Source: Lichenibacterium ramalinae
Lineage (GTDB): Bacteria; Pseudomonadota; Alphaproteobacteria; Rhizobiales; Beijerinckiaceae
Direction of reading: 5' to 3'
Length of the DNA: 64,000 bases
NCBI RefSeq assembly: GCF_004137085.1
Contig: NZ_QYBC01000026.1
Location: 1-64,000 of the forward strand
Of the stretch, positions 8,207 to 17,138 are shown in pieces; within the stretch, counting starts at the first letter, position 1; each line of letters starts with the position of its first letter. A model generated the notes under the pieces. That model searched no databases. It saw only the letters and a program-made list of their open reading frames with translations, and was not told the DNA's origin. A program made the position numbers and the translations under genes.

Positions 8207-10639
8207 TCACGCCGCGATGGCGTTGTCCTCCTCGTAGATGACGGGCTCCCACGAGCATGTCGTCTCGCCATGCATGGAGCGACCCAACTCCACTTTAATA
8301 AGACGGTCACCGACAAAGGTGGGGCTGAGTTCAAGGGCGAGGTATTCAAACAGGGCTCGATCATGCACGGCGAGAACAACGCGCCGTCCGTGTTGTCGCT
8401 TCAATGTCCTGAGCAGCGCAGCGAATTGCGAGATATGTACATCATCCATGTTCTGCACTGGGTCGTCGATCAGCAACCAGGGAAGATCCGGCTCAACAGA
8501 TAGATTGAGCGCCAGGAACAGCGTAAGGGCCGCGGTGTTGAGATTGCCCGCGCTCAGCATCGCCTTGGGATTTCCGCCCTTCCTACCCTGGCGATAGATG
8601 GTCTCCAGCTTGGCTTCCATGACTGTGCCGATCCTGCTGGGCATCGCGAAGGCGGGGACGAAGGGCTCTTCTGGTGCCAGGCGGATGAAGAGTTCCCGCC
8701 AGACCGCGTTCAGCCGTTCGTCGAAGACCTTTCGCACGATACGCGAGCGGCTCTCGTTGACCGTCCTGATCAGGCCCTTGGCCAACTCGATACGGCGGTC
8801 GGCCTCGTCCTTTGCCTTCTCAAGCCGGTCAAAGGCTCGTTGCTGGGTCTCAAGGGCTTCCCTTGCCGACTTGAGCTTCGCATCGATCGCCCGAAGCGAG
8901 ACGAGCGCGAGCGTAGCCTTGCGGCGGCTCTCCTGTCGTTCGGCGAGCGAGGCCTCACGCTGAGCCACGGTTGATGCAAGTTGGGACAGCGCGTCGCCGA
9001 TGGCGTCGTCCGTGCCCAGCGGCGCCTCGCCCGCTTGGACCGCGAGATCGGACGCGATCTCCCGCAACGTCGAGACGGCATTGTCGCGTCCGGCAAACTC
9101 GGCGAGGCGCTTCTCGGACGCCTGCGCCTTCGAGCGAAGCCTGTCACCCTCCGCCGCCTCGACCATCCGTGACTCGAGCGCCAGCCTGGCTTCCGACAGC
9201 GTCGCCCTACGCTCCTTCAAGGCGTCCCTGACGCCGTCCTCCACAAGTCGACCTGAGACCGCATCACGCTCCCGTTCGGCTTGCAGGAGCGCGCTCGCCG
9301 TCGTCGAACGATCCTTCGCCACGGCCTCAAGTCGCCCAGCCTCCTGTGTCAAGGCCGCGATACGTCTGGACAGGTGCGCAGCCAACGGCACGGACGAGAC
9401 CTCTCGAAAGTTCCGGCCACAAACCGGGCAGTCGTCTTCATGCACATGGGGCACGACCTGAGTCAGAGCGCGGGCGAGTTGCTGGGCTACTCCCACGCTC
9501 TCCCCGACGGATCGGTCGAGCAAGGCGAGCCTGGCCTGGCCGCTGCGGATGTCCGAGGCGATCTGCTCCAACCGCGTATGATCGATGTCGTGTCCGTTTA
9601 GAACCTCGGTGCATCGAGCAACTTCTGCATCCACGCGAGCCGACGCGACCCGACATGCGTGCTGGTAGGTGACATCGGCCGGGTTTTCGGCGATGCCAAG
9701 GGCTCTCCCGATGTGGCCGAGCACATTTTCGAGTTCGCCACCGACCCCGTCGCGCCAAGCTCTTAAGGCCGAGTCGTTGGCACGGTGTTCCGCCTGCACG
9801 ACGGTCAACGCAATCATGGCATCGGCACCCGACAGAACGCCCCACTCCTCCATCGCGACTGCTATCCGCCGACGCAACCTCGCCTGCTGCAACAGCGACG
9901 GCTCCTCGGATTGCTCCTTCAGGCGCTGAGCGAGGCGTTCGCGATCGTCGAGCAAGATCGTCAAACCCTCGTCGATCCCGGCGATGAACAGGCGCAGTTG
10001 TTCCTTCGCGAGTTCCAGGTCCGCTTCCGACGCGGCGACCCCGGCCCGGTCCGCGCGCAGCCTGTCACGTAGCCTGGGAATTTCGTCCTTGGCCGCAGCA
10101 TACTGGGGCACCGGTTCGCGAAGACGGAGGACGTTCCCCGCAGTCCGCAGGCCGTCCGTAAGGGCATCGAGGCGGTCGAGGCCGAGAAGGTCCTTGACGA
10201 ACCGCTGCAGGGCCGAGGGGCCCGACTTGCCATCGGGCGCCTCGTAAATCTCCAGCAACCGACCCAGCGTGGCCTGGGACAGGTAACAGCGTTCGCCATA
10301 GAACCTGGCAAGCCGGCCGCCGAGCGCAGGGGCACCTTCCACGCCGGCGGACGTGACCTTCAGCGACGTCTCGCCGATCCCGCCCGCCATCCGGGTCCGC
10401 AAACGCACCGAACCCGTGCCAACGGCCTGGTGCGGCAGGTACTTCAAATAATCCGGCTCCACCCGACTCATGGACGGCACGTCCCCCGTCAACGCGAGTT
10501 CGATGGCCGCCATGAGGCTCGTCTTGCCGGTCCCGTTCTGGCCATGGATCAAGACTACCGGTGCGTCGAGGGAAAGTGAGACGTGACCGCGAATGCTGCG
10601 GAAGTCCTCGACCGTCAGGTGTTCGATGGCGGACGTCAC
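8207..10639 (-). CDS. lmuB: Rad50/SMC-like ATPase, LmuB of a Lamassu-type system
   Basis: A protein of about 810 residues with an ABC ATPase head split by a long coiled coil. Walker A is GQNGTGKT at about residues 33-40, the zinc-hook motif CPVC lies near residue 403, and Walker B LLIDDPVQNMDD is near 720, followed by an H-loop-like AVHDRALFE. This is the layout of the SMC component of Lamassu / ABC-three-component defence systems, which in studied members binds DNA ends or unusual replication structures and then releases its effector. The start is taken as GTG at 10637-10639, which overlaps the stop of the previous gene (GTGA). This gives VTSAIEHLTVEDFRSI, a normal beginning for these heads. 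It is the last gene of a three-gene overlapping operon. Confidence 0.8.
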   Translation of the reverse strand: MTSAIEHLTVEDFRSIRGHVSLSLDAPVVLIHGQNGTGKTSLMAAIELALTGDVPSMSRVEPDYLKYLPHQAVGTGSVRLRTRMAGGIGETSLKVTSAGVEGAPALGGRLARFYGERCYLSQATLGRLLEIYEAPDGKSGPSALQRFVKDLLGLDRLDALTDGLRTAGNVLRLREPVPQYAAAKDEIPRLRDRLRADRAGVAASEADLELAKEQLRLFIAGIDEGLTILLDDRERLAQRLKEQSEEPSLLQQARLRRRIAVAMEEWGVLSGADAMIALTVVQAEHRANDSALRAWRDGVGGELENVLGHIGRALGIAENPADVTYQHACRVASARVDAEVARCTEVLNGHDIDHTRLEQIASDIRSGQARLALLDRSVGESVGVAQQLARALTQVVPHVHEDDCPVCGRNFREVSSVPLAAHLSRRIAALTQEAGRLEAVAKDRSTTASALLQAERERDAVSGRLVEDGVRDALKERRATLSEARLALESRMVEAAEGDRLRSKAQASEKRLAEFAGRDNAVSTLREIASDLAVQAGEAPLGTDDAIGDALSQLASTVAQREASLAERQESRRKATLALVSLRAIDAKLKSAREALETQQRAFDRLEKAKDEADRRIELAKGLIRTVNESRSRIVRKVFDERLNAVWRELFIRLAPEEPFVPAFAMPSRIGTVMEAKLETIYRQGRKGGNPKAMLSAGNLNTAALTLFLALNLSVEPDLPWLLIDDPVQNMDDVHISQFAALLRTLKRQHGRRVVLAVHDRALFEYLALELSPTFVGDRLIKVELGRSMHGETTCSWEPVIYEEDNAIAA

Positions 10640-11205
10640 GAGGAGCCGCCCCGGTCGTGCCAAGCTTCCGCGAACGGTTCCGCGACGAGCGAGTGGAGCA
10701 GCCTCGCGACCGCAGCCTCCCCTCGCAGCGACGCGGCAACCAGGGCGGCAGACATCTCATCGTGCGTCTCCGGGACGGCGTCGCCGCCGGCCAGGACGTC
10801 ATCTGCCGCGGGGTCGGGCAACCGGAGGGGCAGGAGAACGGCCAAGCGGTTGCGTAGGTCCGCCTCGTCCAATAAGTGTTCCACGGGTAGGACGCGGCAA
10901 ACCCGGGCCATCCCCGACAGGTCCTCGGCACTAGGACGGCTTCCGACCACGACCGTGGTCAAGGGCCGGCGGGAGCCCATGACGTCCAGCGCCCTAGCGA
11001 CCCCTTCAACCTTCTGCCTTGCTCTTTTGTCGAGGCCGGTCCCCATTTCCACGACCAAGACCAAATCGGTCGAGTGATTGCCGCCGAGTAGGGCCGCCGT
11101 GAAGTCGAAGTCGATCCCTCCGACTTTTATAGGCATTTTCTGGGGGCGATATCCTGCTTCCGCAAGAAGCCTGACCACTTGTTCGGCAGGTGTCGTCGCC
11201 ATCAT
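10636..11205 (-). CDS. lmuC: Middle component of the Lamassu-type operon (LmuC-like)
   Basis: 189 residues, no signal peptide or membrane segment. The N-terminal half (about residues 20-100) looks like a compact alpha/beta domain, with GGIDFDFTAALLGG and DLVLVVEMG as strand-rich parts. The C-terminal half is helical and acidic. I recognise no catalytic motif. Its identity as LmuC comes from position: it starts inside the SIR2 gene's stop (ATGA, with two adjacent ATGs possible) and ends inside the ATPase gene's GTG. Three-component systems of this type carry exactly such a small middle protein, which in Lamassu bridges the SMC dimer and the effector. Co-translation would keep the stoichiometry. 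Confidence 0.6.
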   Translation of the reverse strand: MMATTPAEQVVRLLAEAGYRPQKMPIKVGGIDFDFTAALLGGNHSTDLVLVVEMGTGLDKRARQKVEGVARALDVMGSRRPLTTVVVGSRPSAEDLSGMARVCRVLPVEHLLDEADLRNRLAVLLPLRLPDPAADDVLAGGDAVPETHDEMSAALVAASLRGEAAVARLLHSLVAEPFAEAWHDRGGSS

Positions 11206-12908
11206 AATGCGGTCTCCTCCCGAAACCTGACCATGAGCATGTCAGCATCCCGGTTGGACGCAAGCAAGGCGCCGATGCTCACCTCGCGCACCCATGTCTT
11301 CCCTCGCCGGCCAAAAGAGCCACTCGGCGACCGCACCGAGGTCGGTGGGAGGGCCGAGCTGTGGACGATGATGGCATCGTCTTTGTCCTCCACGATTCCT
11401 AAGGCGCGCAACTGGATCGCGGACTCCGCGGTCGCCGAAAAGTAGATCCGCGCGGAACCGGTGCCGCTTTTCAGGACGGCTGCGGCGGCCTTTGGTAGGA
11501 CCGGGTCGTCCGATGTTATGCTCCAATCGCCGGCCTCCAACCCCATCCCGAGAAGCCCGGCGCCGACTGACGCCTCCGGCAGCCCCGACGCCCGAACGTC
11601 GGCGTCATCCATGAACTGCTGGACCGGCGTGCTGGTGATGGGCTTGTAAATCCCTTCGCTTGGGCGGCGTCCTCTTCCCATGTGCAGCAAGGACATGACG
11701 TACCCGACCCTTCGGAGGAAGGATTTCGTCGACCCGTCATCCCACGCGTTGGATGACGCGATCTCATCCCTGAGCCTTGCCAAGCCCGCGGCGATCCGGG
11801 CCCCTTCCGGCCCAGGCAGCCGCGCCTCAGCCAAGTCGGCCAAGAAGCGCGCCTTCGTCGTGAGCACGTGGAGGAGGAGCGCCGGCAGGAGGCGGGACGC
11901 GTATGCGCGGACGAGTGCCTGCTCCTTAATGGCCGCCCTGGTGTAAGGTTTATATGCAGCCCCGTAGACGTTTTGAAGGAGCGCTTCCTGGTTCAGTCCG
12001 AGGGCCTGCTCGGAGAAGGCGTACGCCGGCGGGTCGCACGGCCATCCCCAGGCCATGTCCTTGGCCCCCGCCACGAACAGGTCCTGAATGTCGGCGTCCT
12101 GCGCCGAGAGCCCAAGCATTAGAGTGTGGCGGGTCGTCGCCAGTCCGACGAGGCAGTTTCGCATCGGGGCCGCCGGGTGGGGGAACGCGGTGACCTGCGG
12201 CTGCCTGCCGATTAATGCTTCCCTGTAACGGGCCGGGTCAGCCTTGGCCTTCACCGCGCAGCCATGAAACTTGTAGAGGTTCGCCCGAAGCGGCGTCTGC
12301 CGAAGGTCCATGGAGTCGGCGTGCGTCCGCATGACCAGGGCGGCCCCGACGAGTTCGGCCAGCGCCTTCTCCACGAGCCCATCCCAGTTCGCGCTGACGA
12401 CCTCGGACGCCACGCCCTCCACGATCAGGGTCGCGACGCAGAGATGCTCGACATCCGGTTCCTTGCCGGGATCCGCATAGGTGTTGGGCACGTCGACGGC
12501 TTCCCAGAGCAGGTAGTCCTGGGGCTCGCCGTCGACCTCGACGTTCAGCATCTGCGCATACTGGTTGACTAGCCTTCCGGCGATGACGTCGAGGTCGGGC
12601 CAGGTGGCTGGGTCAGCATCGAGGTCGCAGCGGGCAAGCTCGTCCTTGGTCGGCCCGGCGACTGCCAGGACCCGGCCCAGCGCATCCCTGAACCGGCAGG
12701 CCGGGTTGCCCAGCTCGACCCGGGACTGGAGGAACCCGATGACCTTCTTCGTCACCGCCCTCAGGCCGGGCAAGCGATTCAAAGAGATCCCTGATCCCAA
12801 CCACAAGGCGTAGTGGTCATGCGCCACGGCTTCAGCCAAGCCCACATGCGGGCCGTCCAGAAGGGTAAGCATCTCGGGAATGGTGATCGTTGCTGCTGTC
12901 GGAGGCAT
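11202..12908 (-). CDS. lmuA: SIR2-domain effector, LmuA-like (Lamassu-Sir2)
   Basis: 568 residues. The N-terminal SIR2 fold shows WLGSGIS (residues 36-42, the NAD-binding GAGIS loop), SANWDG (the TQNxD counterpart) and KFHGC (the catalytic-His motif). These suggest a working NADase or deacylase pocket. The C-terminal ~250 residues are of unknown fold and probably contact the partner proteins. SIR2 effectors of phage defence kill or stall infected cells by draining NAD+. Here the SIR2 gene is the first of an overlapping operon with a small protein and a zinc-hook ATPase, which is the gene set of the SIR2 branch of Lamassu. The best start is the ATG at 12906-12908; no strong ribosome site is seen before it. 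Confidence 0.75.
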   Translation of the reverse strand: MPPTAATITIPEMLTLLDGPHVGLAEAVAHDHYALWLGSGISLNRLPGLRAVTKKVIGFLQSRVELGNPACRFRDALGRVLAVAGPTKDELARCDLDADPATWPDLDVIAGRLVNQYAQMLNVEVDGEPQDYLLWEAVDVPNTYADPGKEPDVEHLCVATLIVEGVASEVVSANWDGLVEKALAELVGAALVMRTHADSMDLRQTPLRANLYKFHGCAVKAKADPARYREALIGRQPQVTAFPHPAAPMRNCLVGLATTRHTLMLGLSAQDADIQDLFVAGAKDMAWGWPCDPPAYAFSEQALGLNQEALLQNVYGAAYKPYTRAAIKEQALVRAYASRLLPALLLHVLTTKARFLADLAEARLPGPEGARIAAGLARLRDEIASSNAWDDGSTKSFLRRVGYVMSLLHMGRGRRPSEGIYKPITSTPVQQFMDDADVRASGLPEASVGAGLLGMGLEAGDWSITSDDPVLPKAAAAVLKSGTGSARIYFSATAESAIQLRALGIVEDKDDAIIVHSSALPPTSVRSPSGSFGRRGKTWVREVSIGALLASNRDADMLMVRFREETAL

Positions 12909-13163
12909 GACGGTCGGGTGAGGCCGCCCTGGAAAACCAGCGACGGCTTGGCTATGGATACGCCATTATATCGAAGGTTGTGCGGGTCAGGCCAGCCCTC
13001 GTATCCAAACTATCGATGTACCCGGTGGCTCGAAAGCTGCGGCACGCACGCCGCGATCTGCCATGCGGGCGCAAGGTCCACGCGAGCCAAGTCCGCGCCA
13101 CTGGTCGATGTAGGCCGATGATCCCATCTTAATCGATCCGGCGAATGGTCTAGGAGCGAGAGC

Positions 13164-13367
13164 GTGATCCGCATCCTCCACACCGCCGATTTGCACATCG
13201 GGGCAACTCTCCGCAGACACGGCAGGGAGAGTGAGCAGTGTGCCGTGCTCGACTTCGTGGTCCCGGACCTGCGCAAGGCGCACACCGACGCGGCGCACGG
13301 GATCGCCGACCTGTCCAAACCGCGAGGGCTTGCCACGCCCATCTCGCGGCGACGCGCGACGTCCTGA
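13164..13367 (+). pseudogene. N-terminal remnant of an SbcD/Mre11-like nuclease
   Basis: From a GTG start the frame reads IRILHTADLHIGATLRRHGR and then SEQCAVLDFVV. This is the start of SbcD-type metallophosphoesterases, with the first metal ligands Asp and His in the TADLHIG loop. After about 33 residues the family pattern stops, and a short unrelated tail (DLRKAHTDAAHG and onwards) ends at 13367. The GDxxD and GNHD motifs are missing. It may be the leftover of an exonuclease gene that once belonged to the neighbouring defence cluster. Confidence 0.55.
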
Positions 13368-13388
13368 ATAGCAGACATCATCGGCAAC

Positions 13389-13658
13389 GTGGGGCTCCGC
13401 CGTGACGACGCTCAGCGCATCTCCGAGGGCCGCTTCACCCGGGTCGAGGCCGACGTCGATCGCTTGCAGGGCGCCATCGTGCCCCGGGGCGAGCACGACG
13501 CCCACTGGGCCGACCAGCGCTCCAGGCACACCGAGATCCAGCGCCAGGTCGACGATCTCAGGGGCCGGATGGAGGGCATCTACTCGCCCAAGGACCAGAT
13601 TCAGAGCATGCAGCGGCACATCGAGGACCTGGAGGCGAGCCGGGCGCGAGGGCGGTGA
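13389..13658 (+). CDS. Small coiled-coil protein, function unknown
   Basis: About 89 residues from a GTG start. The sequence is strongly helical and charged, with heptad-like spacing through RFTRVEADVDRLQGAI, RHTEIQRQVDDLRGRMEGIY and QIQSMQRHIEDLEASRA, so it should form one or two coiled-coil helices. It recalls small phage or plasmid accessory proteins, but no family is certain. It follows the SbcD-like remnant by 20 bases and is closed by a hairpin shared with the convergent phosphoesterase gene. Confidence 0.45.
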   Translation: MGLRRDDAQRISEGRFTRVEADVDRLQGAIVPRGEHDAHWADQRSRHTEIQRQVDDLRGRMEGIYSPKDQIQSMQRHIEDLEASRARGR

Positions 13659-13661
13659 ATA

Positions 13662-13683
13662 AAAGCTAAGCGGACGTAGCTTT
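13662..13683. terminator. Hairpin between two convergent genes
   Basis: AAAGCTA and TAGCTTT form the stem around an 8-base loop, with A-rich sequence on one side and TTTCC on the other. It lies between the stops of the coiled-coil gene (+) and the metallophosphoesterase gene (-), so it can end transcripts from both sides. Confidence 0.6.
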
Positions 13684-13695
13684 CCTTTACTCCGC

Positions 13696-14268
13696 CTACA
13701 GTGACCCAGCGCGCATCGTCGCCCGCACCCCAGCGACCACGGCTTCGGCGGCCACCGGCGCCATGGATTGCATGTCGACGCCGACATCGATCCGGAATGC
13801 ATCCTGGTGCGGTAGCCTGGAATTGCTCGGCGTCCCGTGGACGTGGCCATGGCACATAATACTCGTCACCGTTGCAGGTTGGCCCGAGACATGGTGCTGC
13901 CCGTTGTACGACGACCCTGGCCAAGACAGCATAGGGTAGTGGCACAGGACGAGTTTAACCCCATCCACGCGCTGAGACGCCATGTCGTGCACGCTGGCCC
14001 AAGCGCACCTCTTCACGTCATCGCCATCGTGGTTGCCGACGATCAGGTGCTTCGACCCGTTCAAGCGGCGGAACACCCGCTCGGCCGTCCCTTTCGGGCC
14101 GAGCGCGAAATCGCCCAGGTGCCACACCGTGTCTTTGCGGCCGACGACCGAGTTCCAGATCGAGATCAGGCCCTCGTCCATCGCGGCCACGTCGGCGAAG
14201 GGCCGGTCGCACATCGCAAGTACGCCAGCATGTCCGAAATGGGTGTCGCTCGTCAGGTAGATCGTCAC
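13696..14268 (-). CDS. Calcineurin-like metallophosphoesterase
   Basis: About 190 residues. The metal-binding motifs are all present and in order: TSDTHFGH (DxH), WHLGDFA (GDxx), VGNHDGD (GNHD), LCHYPM (H) and GHVHG (GHxH). The family hydrolyses phosphomono- or diesters in the cytoplasm; the substrate is unknown. Compact proteins with this TSDTHFGHAGVL start are common on phages and plasmids. The start is GTG at 14266-14268, overlapping the stop of the upstream AAA protease gene (GTGA), so the two are very probably co-translated. No fusion or truncation is seen. Confidence 0.8.
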   Translation of the reverse strand: MTIYLTSDTHFGHAGVLAMCDRPFADVAAMDEGLISIWNSVVGRKDTVWHLGDFALGPKGTAERVFRRLNGSKHLIVGNHDGDDVKRCAWASVHDMASQRVDGVKLVLCHYPMLSWPGSSYNGQHHVSGQPATVTSIMCHGHVHGTPSNSRLPHQDAFRIDVGVDMQSMAPVAAEAVVAGVRATMRAGSL

Positions 14269-16274
14269 GGTGTCAGATCCTGATAACGGCCACGGCGGCC
14301 TGCGCGGGTCGTGGTGTTTCCGGCCGCCGTCCGCTCGGGCGCCGGTCGCGGGCCGTCCACAACCGCACGCACCTCCGCCGCATCGAGGAAGCGCTGCTCC
14401 TGGAGGACGCCGGCCAGCCGCACCACCGCCTCCCTGCTCTCCGCGACGAGCGCCGTCGCCCTGGCATGGGCAGCTCTGAGTATCGCCTCCACCGCCGCCT
14501 CGATCCCCGGGTCGCTCAGGGCGTTGGCTACGGTATGCGCCCTCAGAGTCTCGCCCATGCCCCACATCGCCTGGGCCGAGGCGGCGAGGTTCGTGGCCTG
14601 GTGCAGGTCGATCTGCACAGTGGATCCGTGATCGCCGAGCAGCATGACCTCGGCCGCCATCGCCGCGAGCAAGACCGTCAGTTGCCTCTCGACGCCATCG
14701 CGCGTCGACAAGGGAAACGAGCGCGTGCACATTTCGCCTTCGTCGACGTCGAGATGGACGAGCGTGTGCGGGTCGGTCTGCAGGAGAGCCACCGCGTGAC
14801 CGGCCTCGTGGATCGCAACTCGCCTATCGACCTCCGCCATACCCGGCCTTTGCAATCTCTCGATGCGCCGAGCCGTTAAAACGCTCACCAGATCACCTGG
14901 AGTGACGCGCCTCGCGTAGGTACGCCGCGCCAATCTCCTGGCATCACGCGAGGCCTGCTCGACCTCGGCCGGAGACATCCCCCGGCAAACTCTCGCCGCG
15001 CGGGCCAACTCCCCGTCGTCGATCACCGCATCGGGCCCGAGATGATGCCTGACGATGCCGACCATCGCCGCAGCGTCCGGGTAAGGCAGCACGACGTGAC
15101 GATCGAGACGGCCAGGCCGCAACAGGGCCGGGTCGATCCGATCCGGGTGGTTCGTCGCCGCGACGACGATGATGCCGTTGCGCGGTACGGCCCCGTCGAG
15201 GAAAGCGAGCCAGGCATTGATGATGCTGCCATACCAAGAGTCATTCTGCGCGTTCAAACCTCTCACGCCCATTGTGTCGATCTCGTCGACAAACAGGACG
15301 AACGGGCCTTCCTTCGCTTTCTTGCGCCACGTGTCGAAGAATTTGGTCAGGCCCTTGGACATGCTGTCGCCGATGCTGCCACCCGCCGACGACCACTCCG
15401 TGTATGTCGTCGTGACCAGATCGACGCCGGCCTCCATCGCGAAGGCGCGGGCGAACGTGGTCTTGCCCGAGCCGGGCGGGCCGGAAATGAGGATGCCCCT
15501 GTCAACCTCGCTCCACGCCAACTGCCCGGCCGCATAGGCCCGCACGTCGACGGCGGCTTGCTTCCCCCATTCCCCGGCCGCGCCGAAGCCGGTCATCTCC
15601 GACAGGCGCTTGACCACGCCACTCGCGGCCCGACCCAGGGGCGCGGGCTCGTCGAGGCGACGCATCTCGTCCTCGACGGACTCGCGCTCGTCGTCGCGGG
15701 CCTTCGAAACGAGCTTGTATAATCGGCTGGCGCAGGTGATCGCGGTGCTGCCCTTGGCGATGCAGGCAACCGCATCCGAGAAACACACCGGAGGCCAATG
15801 GTCCTCAAGCTCGACGTGCTCGCCCGTGACCATGCGGATCGCCGCTTCCAGTCCTTCGGGGTGGTAGCGGTCCAGCAGCGGGACATATCGATCGGCGGTC
15901 ACGGCGGCCTGCGCGGGGTGCACGTCGGAGATCTCGCCGACAATGACGACCGCCGGACGGCCCGTGTCCGACGCATCCTGCCGCCAGCCCGCGTGCCGCT
16001 TGCACTCGCGGACGATGACGACCGCCTCCTCGACGGGCACGTCGGGCCACCCCGAGGGGATGCGGCGACCGGAGTCGAGGACGGCCAGGATCAGGGACTC
16101 GATCGCCTCGCGCATGGGAGCCGCCATCGACGTGATGATCGTCACGCCCGCCATCAGTTCCTCAACCGAGATCTCCGCGTCGTCGAGCGCCACGGCGGCG
16201 AGGCACAGTGAGGGCCTGAGCAACTTTTCGTTGCGTTCTGTGGCGGCCATCAATGCGGGGACCCAGGCGCTCAT
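14265..16274 (-). CDS. FtsH-like AAA+ zinc protease without membrane anchor
   Basis: 669 residues. The AAA module has Walker A GPPGSGKT (about residue 265), Walker B VLFVDEID (about 326), sensor region VAATNHPDRIDPALLRPGRL and an arginine-finger-type RPGR. The C-terminal part is an M41-type peptidase: HEAGH near residue 487 and the third zinc ligand in the IDLHQATNLA helix. Unlike housekeeping FtsH there are no N-terminal membrane helices. The first ~200 residues are a separate alpha-helical domain of unknown role. It probably unfolds and degrades soluble or nucleoprotein substrates. The ATG at 16274 precedes MSAWVPALMAATERNEK. Its overlap with a phosphoesterase suggests a two-gene module. 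Confidence 0.8.
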   Translation of the reverse strand: MSAWVPALMAATERNEKLLRPSLCLAAVALDDAEISVEELMAGVTIITSMAAPMREAIESLILAVLDSGRRIPSGWPDVPVEEAVVIVRECKRHAGWRQDASDTGRPAVVIVGEISDVHPAQAAVTADRYVPLLDRYHPEGLEAAIRMVTGEHVELEDHWPPVCFSDAVACIAKGSTAITCASRLYKLVSKARDDERESVEDEMRRLDEPAPLGRAASGVVKRLSEMTGFGAAGEWGKQAAVDVRAYAAGQLAWSEVDRGILISGPPGSGKTTFARAFAMEAGVDLVTTTYTEWSSAGGSIGDSMSKGLTKFFDTWRKKAKEGPFVLFVDEIDTMGVRGLNAQNDSWYGSIINAWLAFLDGAVPRNGIIVVAATNHPDRIDPALLRPGRLDRHVVLPYPDAAAMVGIVRHHLGPDAVIDDGELARAARVCRGMSPAEVEQASRDARRLARRTYARRVTPGDLVSVLTARRIERLQRPGMAEVDRRVAIHEAGHAVALLQTDPHTLVHLDVDEGEMCTRSFPLSTRDGVERQLTVLLAAMAAEVMLLGDHGSTVQIDLHQATNLAASAQAMWGMGETLRAHTVANALSDPGIEAAVEAILRAAHARATALVAESREAVVRLAGVLQEQRFLDAAEVRAVVDGPRPAPERTAAGNTTTRAGRRGRYQDLTP

Positions 16275-16460
16275 ATCGCTCTCCGTCGATTGTCGAGCGA
16301 TAGATTGGCATGGAACGATTCAAGAACGGTTTCGGGCTTCGAACACGAACGCTTAATTCGACTCAACCAAAAATTTATATTGGTCGACTTGTAACCAAAT
16401 CATTGTCGCTGGCTAGTGCCGGCCGGATCATCACTCCAACGCAGGAGTGGAGATCGGGCA

Positions 16461-16700
16461 ATGGACGGTTCGGAGGCAAGGTCGGGCGACCACAACGACG
16501 CCGAGATCGACATCATCTCGCTCGCGATGGGTTGGGCCTGCCTCGGCCTGACGAGCGGCGTCCTCGCCGAGGGCCGGCTCAACGGCGCGCTCGACATCTC
16601 ATGGGTGACCGTCGTGCTGCCGGTCCTGCTGCCGCTCTCCATGGCGATGGCGTACGCGACCGTGCTCACGCTGCGTGACCTCAGGGCGGCCCGCGCATGA
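16461..16700 (+). CDS. Small membrane protein
   Basis: 79 residues with two hydrophobic segments, ISLAMGWACLGLTSGVLA and VTVVLPVLLPLSMAMAYATV, joined by a short polar loop, and a basic C-terminus (LRDLRAARA). This is a helical-hairpin inner-membrane protein. The ATG at 16461 follows GGAG at a usable distance. Its stop overlaps the ATG of the next frame (ATGA). Function unknown. Confidence 0.5.
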   Translation: MDGSEARSGDHNDAEIDIISLAMGWACLGLTSGVLAEGRLNGALDISWVTVVLPVLLPLSMAMAYATVLTLRDLRAARA

Positions 16701-17060
16701 GCATCACCGTGCAGCCCATTGAGACGGACGGCGCCCTCACGAAGGACGAGCGCGACCTGATCGCCGACGCACAGGCGGACGTTCTCGCCACGTTCCTTCG
16801 CCATCCGCTCGACCTCAATGGCGACATCGCGGTCCTCTCGGCCGTGGTCGGCTATCACCAACGCCGCCCGGACGACCGTCGACATGCTCCGCTACCGCGA
16901 GGGACTCGGCGAAGAGCCTGCCCCGGCAGCCTTGCTGGACTGGCGCGAGAGGGGCACCGACGAGGAACTGCTCGACATCGCCCGCGTCCTCGGGTGCGAA
17001 GAGCGGATCAGGGATGACCTCGACCACGTACCGCCCCGCGGCATGTGCTGGCGGTACTGA
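16697..17060 (+). pseudogene. Chimera: small-gene start joined out of frame to an AbiEi-like tail
   Basis: The first 52 codons (MSITVQPIETDGALTKDERD through VLSAVVGYH) look like the start of a real small protein. From about 16857 the DNA matches the 3' part of the AbiEi-like gene at 20231-20797, but in another frame. The tail in its own frame reads NAARTTVDMLRYREGLGEEP and ends HVPPRGMCWRY at 17060. The ORF that starts at 16697 instead ends at 17017 with an Arg-rich nonsense tail. Seen: two copies of the same gene end, ~80% alike. Inferred: recombination between duplicated genes destroyed this one. Confidence 0.65.
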
Positions 17061-17138
17061 CGCCGCGCAAATCGTTTGCCCTATTCGGGTAGCAGATCGA
17101 CCATCCAACGTGCCCCATCGTGGGGCCAGGAGTTATTC

